DNA of 64,000 bases, taken from contig NC_084672.1 of the NCBI RefSeq assembly GCF_028389875.1, positions 682,001-746,000 on the forward strand, in the 5' to 3' direction. The stretch is from Rhea pennata (taxonomy: Eukaryota > Chordata > Aves > Rheiformes > Rheidae). The notes below the pieces were generated by a model, which ran no database searches, was not told the DNA's origin, and worked only from the letters and a program-made list of their open reading frames with translations. Made by a program: the position numbers and the translations under genes. This document shows positions 1 to 12,420 of this stretch, piece after piece (the stretch's first letter is position 1; every line of letters starts with the position of its first letter).

Positions 1-2215
1 GCAAGGTGCAGGGGAGACCGGGCCCAGGTGCTGCAGCCAAGAACGCCGGATCTGAGAAAGCATCTTTTTTCCATCGCCTCCTACTCAGCCTTAGGAGAGA
101 AGACGGAGCTGCAACTCGGCTTCCTCCTGCTAATTACAGCGAGTGAGAGGAGGCCGGCCCGATGCGGCAGATAAGCGAGAGCATCCTCTGCCAGCGCAAG
201 GGAGGGAGCTAAGGGACGCTTCATTTGCCGTATTAGCCAGGGAGCCGTGGCTACAGAGGTTCAGAAAAGGTGTCCTAATTGGCGCCGTGCTGTTGGCCCC
301 CTTCGCCCCGGCCTCCCCGGCTGTTCGTGGCAGGCAGGCAGCACCGCCACCGTCTGCAGCCCTCCTCCCTGCCTGAAAGCGTCGGGGCATCCTTCCCGTC
401 TCTTAGTTTTCCAGGAGAATGAAAATTGAATAAAAGATCAAAGTTCAATGAACGAGAGAGTGGAATATTTCTGGAAAGCCCGCAAGCAACTATTGCTTAC
501 AGCCCAGCGCACTTCGCAGGCGACGACATCTCGCCGGGCTCGGCTCTGCAGCGAGCGGGAGAAAAGATGTCAGCTTGGCCCTCGGAGACGCTGGGGACCT
601 AAACCAACCGGCGACGACGCTCACTGGGAGCGATCTGCATCACATACTGTAGGAATCATCGCTGCCCTCGAGTGATCTTTTAGAAAACAAGATGCGATAA
701 AAGATCCGGGTATCGCTATGCAACGGAGAGGAAGGTTTTCCCCAGACATAAGCTCCCGGCCCCGAAACCGCCTGCAGCGCGAGCAGCTCTCCCTGCAGCG
801 CCCGGCGAGGCTCCCCGCGAGGTTTCCGTGCCGGCTCCCAGCGCTTCCCCGGCCTTTTCCGGAGCCCCGGCTGCCGGGAGCAGGCCCCATTGCTCCGGCA
901 GGCACTCGGGGGCCTCGCAGGCTCCTCCGGGAATTGCTGACCGCTGGCAAGTGCTGGTGGGATGAGATACGGAGTGGGTACGTCTGTACAAACAGAGCTG
1001 GGCGCGATGCAGCACCGCTCACATCTCCCTGGGCAGCGATCGTTTTCCTGGAGGATCTGGGACACCTGATCCATGAGCAGCGTTTTCCCAGGCAGTGATC
1101 TGAAGTTGCCCTTCGGCCCCCGCAGGCAGCAGAGCGAGAGCTCCCCCAGCTCCGGCGCGGCCCCCCGCCCCGGCTGCGGCGCTCGCCTGGGGGCCCTCGG
1201 CCGGCTGGTGGAGAGCAGCCGTCTTCCACAGAACGTGCGGGGTCGAAACTGCTGCTTCTTTACGATGTTAGGCCACAGTTTGTTATTTTAACCTGGGATA
1301 CAGCAGGCTGTTCATTTTGCTATCTTTACAAGACAGCTCATCCTGTGTATCACCATATATATCTAAAAAGCTTAACAAACGTATAGTAACTTCTGCAGAT
1401 CTATTTCTTTGGAGAATGAGACCAAAAAGAGTTCTCTGCATTTTTCCTGCTACAAACTGTTTGAAAATGGGGTCTAGTATTTTATATGGTGAAAGGACAT
1501 CATTGTAATTGCCCCATATTATGAGACCCTGATGCAGTCTGATTGCCCCTCTGGTGACATAGCATTTCAAACGTACTTCTTCCTTGACTTCCGTGTCATT
1601 TTGACTTAATCTGCTAGTCACCCGCTGCCCTGCAGGGTAAACACGGCTGAGCTCTCCGACTGCGGCCTTGCTGTCTCATGCCCGGCTCGGCAGCGTGGCC
1701 GCGGATCCTCGGCTCCGCTGCCGCGGGCGCCGTGGGTGCTGGTGCGCGATGTTGCACGGCGCGCTTGCCCCTCGTGCGCGTGCAGTATCTGCAGCAGCGC
1801 GCAGGAACCCCGTGCTGAGGTGACCTGCGGATGGAACAAGTGCAGCGTGGGAGGCGGCGGCGGGTTTGAAGCAGCTCCTCCGATAAACACATTTTGGGAA
1901 TGGCAAGGCTGCCGTTATGATCATCGGTTGCTAATGCTCTGTCAGAGGAGCAGTACGCAGTCTGCAGCTTCCAACAGCGCGCTGCTGGCGCGGAGGCTCT
2001 GCAGTTTCTGCCTGCTTATTTCCCGGGGGGAGCAAGGGCAGGGGGAGGGAAGAGGAGCGAGCTTGTGGGAGCAGGGCCCTCCCGGTGCACCCGCGCAGAT
2101 CTGCACTTGGCCACAGGCGCGCCAGCCCGGGCGGGCAGGGTACAGCCACGGTGCCAAGGCCAGCAGGGACGCAATGGCCATCGCAACGAGCCTCCCTCCA
2201 TGGCACAGCTGGGCG
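1..2215. other. Intergenic sequence, left edge
   Basis: No coding exon recognised. Mostly GC-rich with scattered open frames that lack codon structure. An AT-rich block at 1262-1625 is open on the minus strand for 112 codons, but its translation matches no family I know. It looks more like a noncoding element. The next gene upstream in other vertebrates (ANKRD34C) is not in the window. Confidence 0.5.
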
Positions 2216-2756
2216 CTGCATTGCACCGGGAGCATTGCACCAGGAGCATTGCAGCAGGAACACTGCACCAGGAGAATTGCAGCAGGAACATTGCATCAGG
2301 AGCATTGCAGCAGGAACACTGCACAGGGAGCATTGCTGCAGGAACACTGCACCAGGAGAATTGCAGCAGGAACATTGCACAGGGAGCATTGCAGCAGGAA
2401 CACTGCACAGGGAGCATTGCTGCAGGAACATTGCACCAGGAACATTGCAGCAGGAACACTGCACCAGGAGAATTGCAGCAGGAACACTGCACAGGGAGCA
2501 TTGCAGCAAGAACATTGCACTGGGAGCATTGCTGCTGGAACACTGCACCAGGAGAATTGCAGCAGGAACACTGCACCAGGAGCATTGCAGCAGGAACATT
2601 GCACTGGGAGCATTGCTGCAGGAACACTGCACCAGGAGAATTGCAGCAGGAACACTGCACAGGGAGCATTGCTGCAGGAACACTGCACCAGGAGAATTGC
2701 AGCAGGAACATTGCACCAGGAGCATTGCAGCAGGAACATTGCACCAGGAGCATTGT
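2216..2756. repeat. 28-bp minisatellite, about 19 copies
   Basis: Tandem units of 28 bases, each made of two related 14-base halves (GCAGGAACACTGCA and CCAGGAGAATTGCA types). Copies differ at a few sites (ATTGCA/ACTGCA, GCACCAGG/GCACAGGG). 28 is not a multiple of 3 and no stops occur, so long open frames appear on both strands; they are not genes. Confidence 0.95.
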
Positions 2757-5700
2757 GGCTTGGCTCATGCATTGCCGTTCTGCTCCGTGGCCACTGTGCA
2801 CAAAGGACTCTTCCTCTGCCTTCACTCCCATTTATTTTTGGCTCCCAAGTTGTCATAAATGATTGGAGCTCAACAGTTTTTAAAATTTGAACTCTAAACA
2901 GCTATTTAAAGCCCTGACAGGATGCAAGAATGTATTAAAAGCTTATTTTTAGAGCCATTCTTAGCAGGAGAGGCTCCTTCAGGAATGGCTTGGTCCCCTC
3001 CTGTTTCCTGCCACCTGCACGAGGCGAAGCTGAGGATCAAGCAAGCAGGTGCCTGCGAGGATGCGACGCCGCATCCGGCACCCCTGCTCCCGCAGCCCTC
3101 GCCCGCCTGCATGCCTTTGAGCGGTGCATGGGGGTGAGCGAGGGTACGGCTTGGGAACGCGCTTCCCCGGCTTCGCGGCTCCGACCGCGCGATCCCGCGG
3201 GCAGGCATGCCGGTCCTGCTGCCCGGCGGCGGTTACTAGTGCCTAGATGGTTTGTGGTATCTTTGGGATTAGCTGTGGCAAAGCAAAAGGAGTTTATTTC
3301 AAAGAGGTTTTGAATTTGCCATTTTTCAAAGATCTTGTGATTAATATAGAAATTAATTAGCACGTTGCAGGTTTTAAAAATTCATTTAATTAGATGTTCA
3401 GGGTGCTAAGTGTCCTAATGCTTCAGGATGGAAGCAGCTTTCTGAGCAACACATTCCTTCTGTCCGCATAGGTTTCAGCTAAAAGCCTCCTATGCATATA
3501 TTTACCTTGCAGCATCCAGGAGTTCTCTTGGCCTCAAATATTTTATTTTTGCAGCAGATGACTATAGTTCTGATCTGGCATATTTTCTGGTCTGCACTTA
3601 ATTAGTCATAATTCAGAGGTTTTCATAAGTCACTTACTGCACATGCTTAAGTGATAATGAGGTATTTCCATGCTGAATCACCAACTAATGATTTACAATG
3701 ATGATTTTGTTATTAAATCTGCAACCCCTGGCTCCAGAGAGCAGCGCTGGGGAGCAGCCTGTTTGCTAATACGCGGAGACAGTGGAATGCAAGCAGAAAA
3801 TATTATGAACTCGTCATTAGAGCACTGACATATTGATGTGGCACCTGCACCTGCCTGCAGGGTTTTCCAAAAAACGCTCCGGAATGTAGCTGACAGATTG
3901 GTTATTTTCAAATTCAGGCTGCTTGTTTAATGCACCGGAGCCAAGCTCATAAACAGCCTGTTTAAGCAGCTAACACTAGAAAAACACGCACGCTGTGAAA
4001 GCGGGATTGCAGAACAGGCGCTCGGTGCCCGCGCAGCCCCAAGCACCTCTGGCTCGGCCAGCGCCGCCGCTCCCGTCCCCTCGCAGCCGCCGGGGAGGGG
4101 AGGCCTCCCGCGCCGCGCGGGGCTGCAGGCAGGGCTGCCGCTTGCGCTTGCGCCTTGCGCCTGTTGCTGCTGTTCGCTGCCTGGGCTGCGGAGCGACCTG
4201 CTCCCAGGACGGAGCGCGAGCAGACGGGGCGGCCTCGGGGGCCGGACGAGCTCTGCTCCGCTCCCCTTGGCTCTCCTTGGAAAGGTGAACCAGATGGGAG
4301 GCAAAAAAAAAAAAAAAAACCCAAAAACCCAGTAGTTTATATTCACATGGAGCAGCCCAAAGGTTTCTGTTTGTGGAAACACCTCCATGGGGATTTCGGG
4401 AAGTGATGCATTTAGAGAGTTTCTAGCAAGAATTGCAGAAATGCTCCCCTCTGGGCCAAGGTGAAACATGCTTTTAGTGGTTGCCTTTATCCACGAGCAA
4501 AACTGGCCAAAAAAACCAATTGCCTTTTGCGGATGCGCTGGGACCGCAGCACAGGTGTTTTATGTGAGTCTCTCTCAGCTTTGCCTGTGCTGGCTCCTTC
4601 TCTTCAGGGGAAGACACAAATTCCTTCTCTCTTTTATCTTTCTGTTCCTTAGGAAAGATGTTTTGCAGAAGTGAGGGCTTGAACCATCTGGAGGTTTTGT
4701 TCATCGTGAGAATCCACCTGTGGCCAGGGAAATTTGCAAATAGATGAATATGAAAGTTAGTGACTAAAGACACGTATTCAAAGCTGAGCTGCTCTGGGCT
4801 GCGGATGCCCAGGTAACCCCCAGGGCACGGGAGGCAAAGAGCCTGCAGAGCGATAACTGACTGGAAATCTCTGCTTCGTCCTCCCTTCCGCGGCACCGCA
4901 CTAACTACACGGGCAGCGTTTGCCCCACGTATGTACGTAGCAGCTTAGTGGTAGCAGTGTGTTTTGTGAAAGACTGCTGCCAAAGCCGTGGAAAGCAGAG
5001 GCGGGAGGAACTGGTTTTGTAGGCAGACGGCACCTTCGGTTCAGGCAGAAGAGGAGAGACGCGCTGCAGACGCGTGTCGCTCTGTGTCTTTTGATTTGCA
5101 TCTGTGCACTGCGCGCTACAGGTGACTGCATGAGCACGGGATAGCTGTTTAAGCGACTTGTCACCTTGCCACTCATCTTCGGCTCAGGCACGCGTGCAGA
5201 AGCGGGAAGACACCGCGTGATCGGGTCTTGGCGGGTCTCGCAGGGGGACGTGGGCCGGGTCTCTGCCCGGCGCGGGCACACGTGGGCACGGCAGGCACAG
5301 CTGGCACCAGTGGCACAGCCTGGCCTGGTCCAGTCAGACACATCTGGCACAGCCGGTGCCGGGCTGGTGCCTGCTCGAGCCCGGGTGCTGTGTGCACTGG
5401 CACCCGCTACATCAACCTGCTGATGCTGCTAATGAAACCTGCAGCCTGGGGACCACGAATTATCGTTGATGATCTTTTTTTTTGGTTCTGTTTTTTCTCC
5501 AGTGAGTTCTCAGGCCGTTCTCCGGGTGGGCATTGCCCCATGGCTGCTGCCGTCCCTTCCGCACGGCTCCTGCGGTGAGACACACTGGGCCGTTGCTGAA
5601 ATGCAGGCACGTCTCACCCTGCAGCTCTGCACGGAGCCTACGGTTCTAGCAAGAAGCTATTTGTAGAAACAAATCATGTTGCTCGCTCCCAGATTCTCAC

Positions 5701-8700
5701 AAGCTCTTCTTGCAAAATAGCACTGGATTGAGACAGGCTTTAAAAGTGGGTCAAGTGCTCTTCTCCCAGGAAGATCGGCGCTGGCAGGTTTCCCCACGAC
5801 CTGAATTCCGGTGGTTCTCACCGCCCAGCGCAGCGGGAGCCGAGGCCGTGCGGGCTGCGACATCCCTCTCCCAGCGCCGGTCCTGCACCTCCCCTGCGGC
5901 AGGGCAGGGGCCGGAGGCGCAGACGGGACTCGGGGCCCACCGAGCTCTCCCCGGATCTGGTTGCCGTGACGGCCGCATCCTGCTGCACGTGCGGTTAAGT
6001 AAGTGCAGGCTGTCGCAGCTGTGTCGTCTGGATATGTCCCTGCTGCTGCCACGGGGCAGACGGTGAATGTGAAAGACGTCCGTGCCGCCTGAAAAATGAT
6101 TCCGAGCAATTAGGGATGAAACCGCGCGCCGCTTCTCGTGCCACCAGCACGACCAATTCCCACCGTGAGGCCGGGACCTGCCTCGCTCGCGCCGGAGCAG
6201 AGGGGCCGGGAGCGGCGCCGGGGCCCGGCTCCCGCGCGGGCTGCAAGGGGAGGCGGCCGAGAGCTTGCCGGGCTCAGCGGTCCCGAGCCCAGAGCCACGC
6301 CGGAGCAGCCAGGGGGCTGCCGCGAGGCGGCTGCCTGCTTTGCCCCTTTCAGCAGATCCGCTGGCCCCGGCGCCCGGCGCTGCCCGTCCGCATGCGCTAC
6401 CGCGGGGGAAGCCCGGCCGGGCTTTGGTGCCGGCTCCGTTCGTGCTCCTGCGCCTTGGCTTGGCCGCCGAGCTGCCGGTGGGAAGGGGCCGTGCAGCCTC
6501 CCGCCACCACGCAGCCGTCCCAGCAGTGCTCTGACAGAGGGACTGGGGGTTTTGAGGGATGGTGGTTACCGTACGGGAGTGTGACAGCGGCGATCCAGAG
6601 TGCCGCTTTCCAAGCTCGCGTTAGCAGGAATAACGCTGCCTTACTGCAGCCTGCAGCCCGCAGGTCAAACCCGTCCGGGGGGATGCAACGCCTCCGAGGC
6701 GATCCGCCACCCGCGCGCCCCGGCACGCAGCTGCCTGCCGCGCTGCCGGCCGGCCCCGGCGCGCGGAGGACGCCGCGCTGCGCCGCGCGTGGATCCCTGC
6801 GGGCCTCCCGCCCTGCGGCGCGCGGCTTCGGGTCCCGGCGGGCGGGCAGGGGCCCTCGGTTCGCGGCACGTCTTTTTGGGCGGCCCTGGTGGACGCGACG
6901 GCCCCGTCTCCCTGGGACCGTCTCTGTAACCGGCAGGCAGAGGAGGCGAGCCGGAGGAGTCGGCCCCGCTCCGCACGCGGCCTCGGCGCGTGGAGCTCTC
7001 CCGCTCCACGACCGAGAGCGAGGGCTGATTGCGCTCCCTGATTTATGCAAGCAGCACTGTGTCCCCCACTGTGTTCAATGAGAAATGCAATGTTTTTGCA
7101 AATTTGCATTGCTTTCTATTTTGCTGTATCTTTTAAAAACTTTACGAGAAGCCTGAAGGGTACAATTAAATTCCTGTCTGAGCTGTGACTCCTGCAGCAC
7201 AAGAAGGTACCAGATTTGGTTCAGATGCTGTTCTGTGTCCTGCCTGTTAGTGTCAGTACGTTGGTAGAAGCAACACCCCTCGAATGTCCGCTGGACACCC
7301 ACAAGTCAGGTAATGGGCCAGGCAAAATACAGTGCTGGAGAAATACCTGGAACTAGTCAGTCCTGCACTTCCAGTGTAACTGTGCATTAAAACCGTAATA
7401 AAATACCATGGAAGACTTGGCAAAGAGCTAAGGCTGACACCGCTGTTCCCCTATGCACAGGGCAGCCGTGGGAACCAGGCAGGGAAACATCACCAAAACG
7501 TATCAAACCGGGAATTAAAAAGAAATAAACAGTTTGGCATCGACTGACGGCTCCATGCTGCTGCTCCTGAAAGCACCCTGGTTGCGTCCTCGCGTGCCTC
7601 GCCGGCGGCGCCCGCGCAGCGATGCAGCAGCGCGGCTGCCGCGGGCCCCGGCGCCCGTCCTGGCCCCGCGCGAGCAGCGCCAGCGCAGCCCCGGCTCTCG
7701 CCCTGCCCAAAGCACCGCGGCCGCGGGCCGGCACGCTGAGGGGCACGGATTGCCAGGGAAATTGCACCACGGTGCATTGACGTATCCGGACCGGAGGCTG
7801 GGTCAGAACTGGGTGCAAGTTGTTGACTCACTCAGCCTCTAAAACGTCGGCTTATGCACGTGCTGGAAAAGGCAATATCAAAGTGCTGTTCTGTGGGTCG
7901 CCCTCTCGTTTCCGTTTAGGAAGGCTGGTGGAGCTGCGCGGCTACCGGCCTGTGCTCTTTCGCTTGCAGCACGAACGCAGATCCCAGATCTATAGCTGCA
8001 GTAAGTAAACAGCCACAAATGGATGTGCGTGGTGTCTCCACAGTCCACGCAACTGTACCCTCTGCGCGAGATGTTCACTCTAATTAATTTCCAATAATAC
8101 GCAGCATGCTTGTTTTCAAAAAATAAATTAATTTGTAAACCATTTGTGCTATTTTATCTGTCACTTAAGCTTCTAGGATTTGCAATTTTAATGCATTACA
8201 TCAGTTAATCAAAATTCTCTTCCAGCAACTGTTTTAATTAAACCCACTTTCTCTCTCTTTTGCTAATTCAATGCTGTAGCTAAGGGCTGCTAATTAGTTT
8301 CTTTTTTCTTTTTTTTTTTTAAGTCACCACTTGTATTACAAAGCTGCAAAAAGGAAAAGAAAAAAGACGAGGGACCGGTGCACCTCCCATGCAGCATGGG
8401 CCCCATCCGACGTGGCCATCTTCCCGGAGCTGCAGCCTTCAGCCAAGGGACACTGCAGCCGGCTGCAAAATGCATTCAAAAACCGTGTAGTCAAGTGAAA
8501 CAGGAGTTAGTGGTTTTTGAAGGAGAGGTTTCTGGAGGAAACTAGTGAAAAGATGGAAGCTGTTGGGAAAGCTGGTGATTAAGCCTCTTCCGGGTGCAGA
8601 ACAGGGACGGTTGCAGGAGTTGCGATGTGGCGTCCTGCTTTGCACTTGGTCACAAGAAAAGAAGGAGCAGAGACGAGGGAGATAATTTTGCCACCGCTGC

Positions 8701-10856
8701 CCAGGCCTCCCGGGAAGGGGCCCAGCGCAGGAGCAGCCGCAGGCGGCAGCCGTCACGCGACAGCCCCGCGGTGCTACCGCAGCCTCCTGCAGGCAGCTTG
8801 TGCCGTGTAAGGGTGGGAAGGGCTTCGCCTGCCTGCTTTTCCCTTTTTAAAACACGAGCAGCCTCCGGAGATGCAGAGGAAACCCATTATTCTTGGGGAA
8901 CATTGTCCCGGAGGAAGATATTCCACGTAAGTTCTAAAGCAGCAGCTTCCGTGTAAAATTATACCCTGCAATTGCAAAATCCTCGCTGAGTACTGACATC
9001 ATAAAATTCTTATTACAGAGAGCTCCTTCCCTTTCAGCCGAATTTCTAAATCCATCCCCAAAACAAACAACTGCAGCAATCGACACCTGATCTGTTATTC
9101 AGATTCAACAGCGGTATCTGCTCTGACAACTTGCTAACAAGCTTCTACACAACAGTCAACATTCGAGATAAATGGCTTTGACAGTCCTTTGCTAAATTAG
9201 CAAATGTAAGTGCAATCCAAAACGCTGTTCGAATCCATGGTAGTCTTTTTGTGGCGGAGACGGGCTAAATATATCACTGCCTTTGCAAGCAGCAGCGTGT
9301 GCGCGCTGCCCTGGGTGCTCTACAGGAGACCCCGTGTCTGACCCCAGGGGGGCGAGGGCGAGGACGCGCAGCCCCGTCCCCGGTCCCCGTCCTCCGGCCG
9401 CCTCGCTGGCGATTCCCAGGGTAGACGTGGCCCGGCTCCGCTGGTGCGAGGATAGCCATCCCTGCTTCCAAACCCATTTTGCTGTAGATGCAGTCCTTGC
9501 TCAACTCTTGGCCAACCTTCTCGCTCTCCTTTTTCTTTTTTTCAAATGCATTTTAATTAGCCAGGGTGCGCAGGTCCAGAGGTCCTGTTTACGCCACCCC
9601 CAATCCTGTTCCAGTCCTGCTGTTCCTGCTAATTGTGTGTACACACAGAGACCGGTCCAAAGAGTCACATTTGGCATCAAGACGAATTTTAACTTAGAAA
9701 ATGACAAAAATGAATTTGACAAGCTTATTTATTTGTGCAGCCAGTATTGCCAATTGCTGCATTTTAAAGGCGTTTTTGCCATTTACTGAAGTCAGTTGGA
9801 ACACAGAGACAAAATCCAACATTCGTGACATCTTAGACAGCTTGGAAAGGTTCTTTTATATGCAGCAAAACTCAGCAGGCTTGACATTTGAAATTCACTT
9901 ATTTCACTGCCAGGCAAAACCTTATGCCTTTATACTGTATATTTCCTGCTGTTTCTTAGCACAGGAATTCCTACGTTTTCTAGCTTCATACCATTATGAG
10001 CAGACCAGCATGCAAAAAAAACCCTCTATGCTGTAATAATAAAATTGGCTTTGAAATAGCAGAAATCTGGATTGTCCATGTGGTTCCAGGCTCAGAGGGA
10101 GCTCTCGGATACCCACACATTAGCTCTGCTCCCCACGTGTGTTCCTAAGCAGTGGATGTATGCGTGCTCATTATATCATTATTCGGAACACTTAAAACAC
10201 ACAAAATGTGAAATTTAAAAAGATTGTTTGATGTTTAGCTTCTTAAAATCAATTCAGGTATTAAATAATAATCTCTGCAGTGCCGCTATGTGCATTAAGG
10301 TAAAGCGTTGAGCATGGAGTGGTGGGAGGAGCGGTGCCCCTCACGGTCGCGGACTCGCATCGCTGCTGAGACCCGAAACCCCTAATCAAGCCGCCGGCCG
10401 CCGCGCGCTCCGGACCCCGCCGCGGCCGCGCGGTTGGAAATCCTCCGTTTAAGGGCCCCGAGCTTCGTTTTTCCCGCCGTGGCGCCCGCGCTCGGCCAGC
10501 AAACCGCGGGCTCCTCGTGGGAGCTGCTGTTCTGGGGAGCCCGGGAGCCGCCGCCTGCTCCCAGGCGCCATCCCGGAGGCGGCGGCGGCTCCCGCCGGCG
10601 TTTTCCTCCGCGGCGGCTGCAGGCAGCGCCGGGCCGTGCGGCGCGGGCGCGGACGGGGCCCCGAGCGCGGGGGCTGGCGAGCAGGGAGCAGGCTGGCTCC
10701 CTGCTCTGCCGGGCGCAGCCCCGGCCCCACCGCCCACGGCGGGGGCGGCGCCGTGTTCAGGGGTGGCGGGTAGGAAGCCTCCGGAGGGGAGCTGAAGGCT
10801 GGTTGTCCCTGCTCAGCAATTGAGGGCGGGTGCACTGAGCTACAGAAAAGGAAAGT
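2757..10856. other. Intergenic region with alternating AT-rich and CpG-rich patches
   Basis: No coding exon or RNA gene recognised. AT-rich patches with many TAATTA/TTAATT motifs lie at about 3230-3920, 7030-7420, 8050-8330, 8940-9260 and 9650-10290. CpG-dense patches lie at about 6110-7020 and 10380-10800. Poly(A) of 17 bases is at about 4303-4319. The AT-rich patches are candidate conserved noncoding elements; conservation cannot be judged here. Confidence 0.45.
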
Positions 10857-10944
10857 GCCGGGGGCCGTGGGGTGGGTGTGCCTGGGTCCGGCCGTGGGGT
10901 GGGTGTGCCTGGGTCGGGGCCGTGGGGTGGGTGTGCCTGGGTCG
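10857..10944. repeat. Short G-rich tandem repeat, 3 copies of about 28 bp
   Basis: Three near-identical copies of a unit containing CCGTGGGGTGGGTGTGCCTG. The runs of G on the plus strand could form a quadruplex. Confidence 0.85.
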
Positions 10945-12139
10945 TTTTTAGAAACAGGGAAGGGAAATGCTGATTAGTTTGTGCTAGCCAGAGTTTTCCC
11001 GTGGAATCTGTATTTTGTCCTCTGGGTTTTGCAGGGCTCACTGATGCAAAGTGCTGGTGAGTCCGGTAGGACTATCTGTCTCGGGTTTAGATTTTAGCTT
11101 TCTGTGTAAGACGGATAGGAAAAATAGCGCGTTTCCCTGTGAGGTAATTGCTGCTCTCTGTATCCCAATATAGCCTCGCCAGGCCTGACTGATCACAGCA
11201 CTCCTCGTGTTGCACGGGAAGCTAACGCTTGGTAGGGTTTGTGCAGCCAGGCAGGCTAAAATTTGCTCTCTGCTAGATCTCCAAAGACCAGAGTAAGTGA
11301 GGAATCAAAACCCTAGGGGAAGCATCTGCTTGCAGCAATCAGTATGTTTCAATCTTTTTTTTTATGAGCGATTTAGAAGGAAGCAAATCATTACTACTGA
11401 AGTTTGCAGGTTATGTAAATGTTGGTGGGGTGATCTGGGTTGCACAATAGCTGGGCTTGTTTGAACATATGTTTTGACTTGGAGGAGTGTAAAGTCAGGC
11501 ACCTGGAAACAAAGAAGTCTCGATAGTGGGCTGTGTTTGGGAAAGCAGTGATTTAAAACAGATCCTGAGGCTGTGGGAAACAGCACACCCAATATTGCTC
11601 TGAGTAATGCAGGTGATCAGAGTGCTAATGCAGCCGAGCCTGGGGAGGAGTGGCAGCGAGATGCGTGGGGGGGATCTGGGGTTTCCTGTGTTATCGGAAA
11701 GCGGGTCTAATTTGTGCACCTATTGCTTCCAAAAAGGATGCCTTAAGCAGGGAGAGGTCTGGGAAAGACCCACAGGAATCACTTGAAGTTAGAAAGCCCT
11801 AAAGCAAGGGTTCAGCCCATGCAGTTTGGCAAGAGCCGGAGAAGTGGTGACAGTGTCACAGGCCGTGGGTGCCACAGGGACAGGGCTTAGCACAGGGGAA
11901 GACTCCTCCATTGAGTGAAAGAAGGCAGAACAAGCTCGAACATGGAACCTCAGACCAGGTAACCTGAGTTAGGAAATAAGCCCGCGAGGACCGTAGCTCC
12001 GACGGGGCGGTGACAGGCAGCCTTGAGCCCGCGGCCGCCCCGACGTGCTGCACGAGTTCCGGTGGTAGCACCCCCGAGCAAAGGCTTCCCATGCTCGCGG
12101 GTGGAGTATTACCCCTTACAAAACGGCGGCCGGTGTGAT
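10945..12139. other. Intergenic sequence, nothing recognised
   Basis: Moderate GC content, no coding exon, no repeat family identified. Confidence 0.5.
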
Positions 12140-12420
12140 CGTGCAGTCATCCGGCTTGGAAGCGACCTCCGGAGGTCCCTGGTCCACTCCCTCCCCCCAT
12201 TAAAGTAGGGCCAGCTGCTAGGCTAAGTACAACTTCAGAGCTGTCTGGGGCTACGCAGGGCCCTGTCCGGTCGAGTTTTGAGCATCCGTAGATGGAGAGC
12301 GCTCGGCTCTCCGGGCCCCGTTCCGGTGCCTGACCGCCCCGCTGGGAATGCTTCTGCCTGTGCCACGTAATTGGAGCGTTTCCTGCGACAGCCTGTGACT
12401 GTCCTCCTCATCCTTCTGCT
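12140..12420 (-). mobile_element. CR1 LINE 3' fragment, old and diverged
   Basis: Plus-strand words such as CTTGGAAGCGACCTCCGGAG, GGCCCTGTCCGGTCGAGTTT and CCGTTCCGGTGCCTGACCG follow the antisense of the avian/reptilian CR1 3' region in the right order and spacing. The element is therefore on the minus strand with its 3' end at the lower coordinate. It is truncated, CpG-enriched and noncoding. Confidence 0.75.

Noticed and set aside
1736-2890. 384-codon frame with Cys/His-rich repeats resembling a secreted protein
   Set aside because: The repeats are the 28-bp minisatellite read in rotating frames. No signal peptide or splice context.
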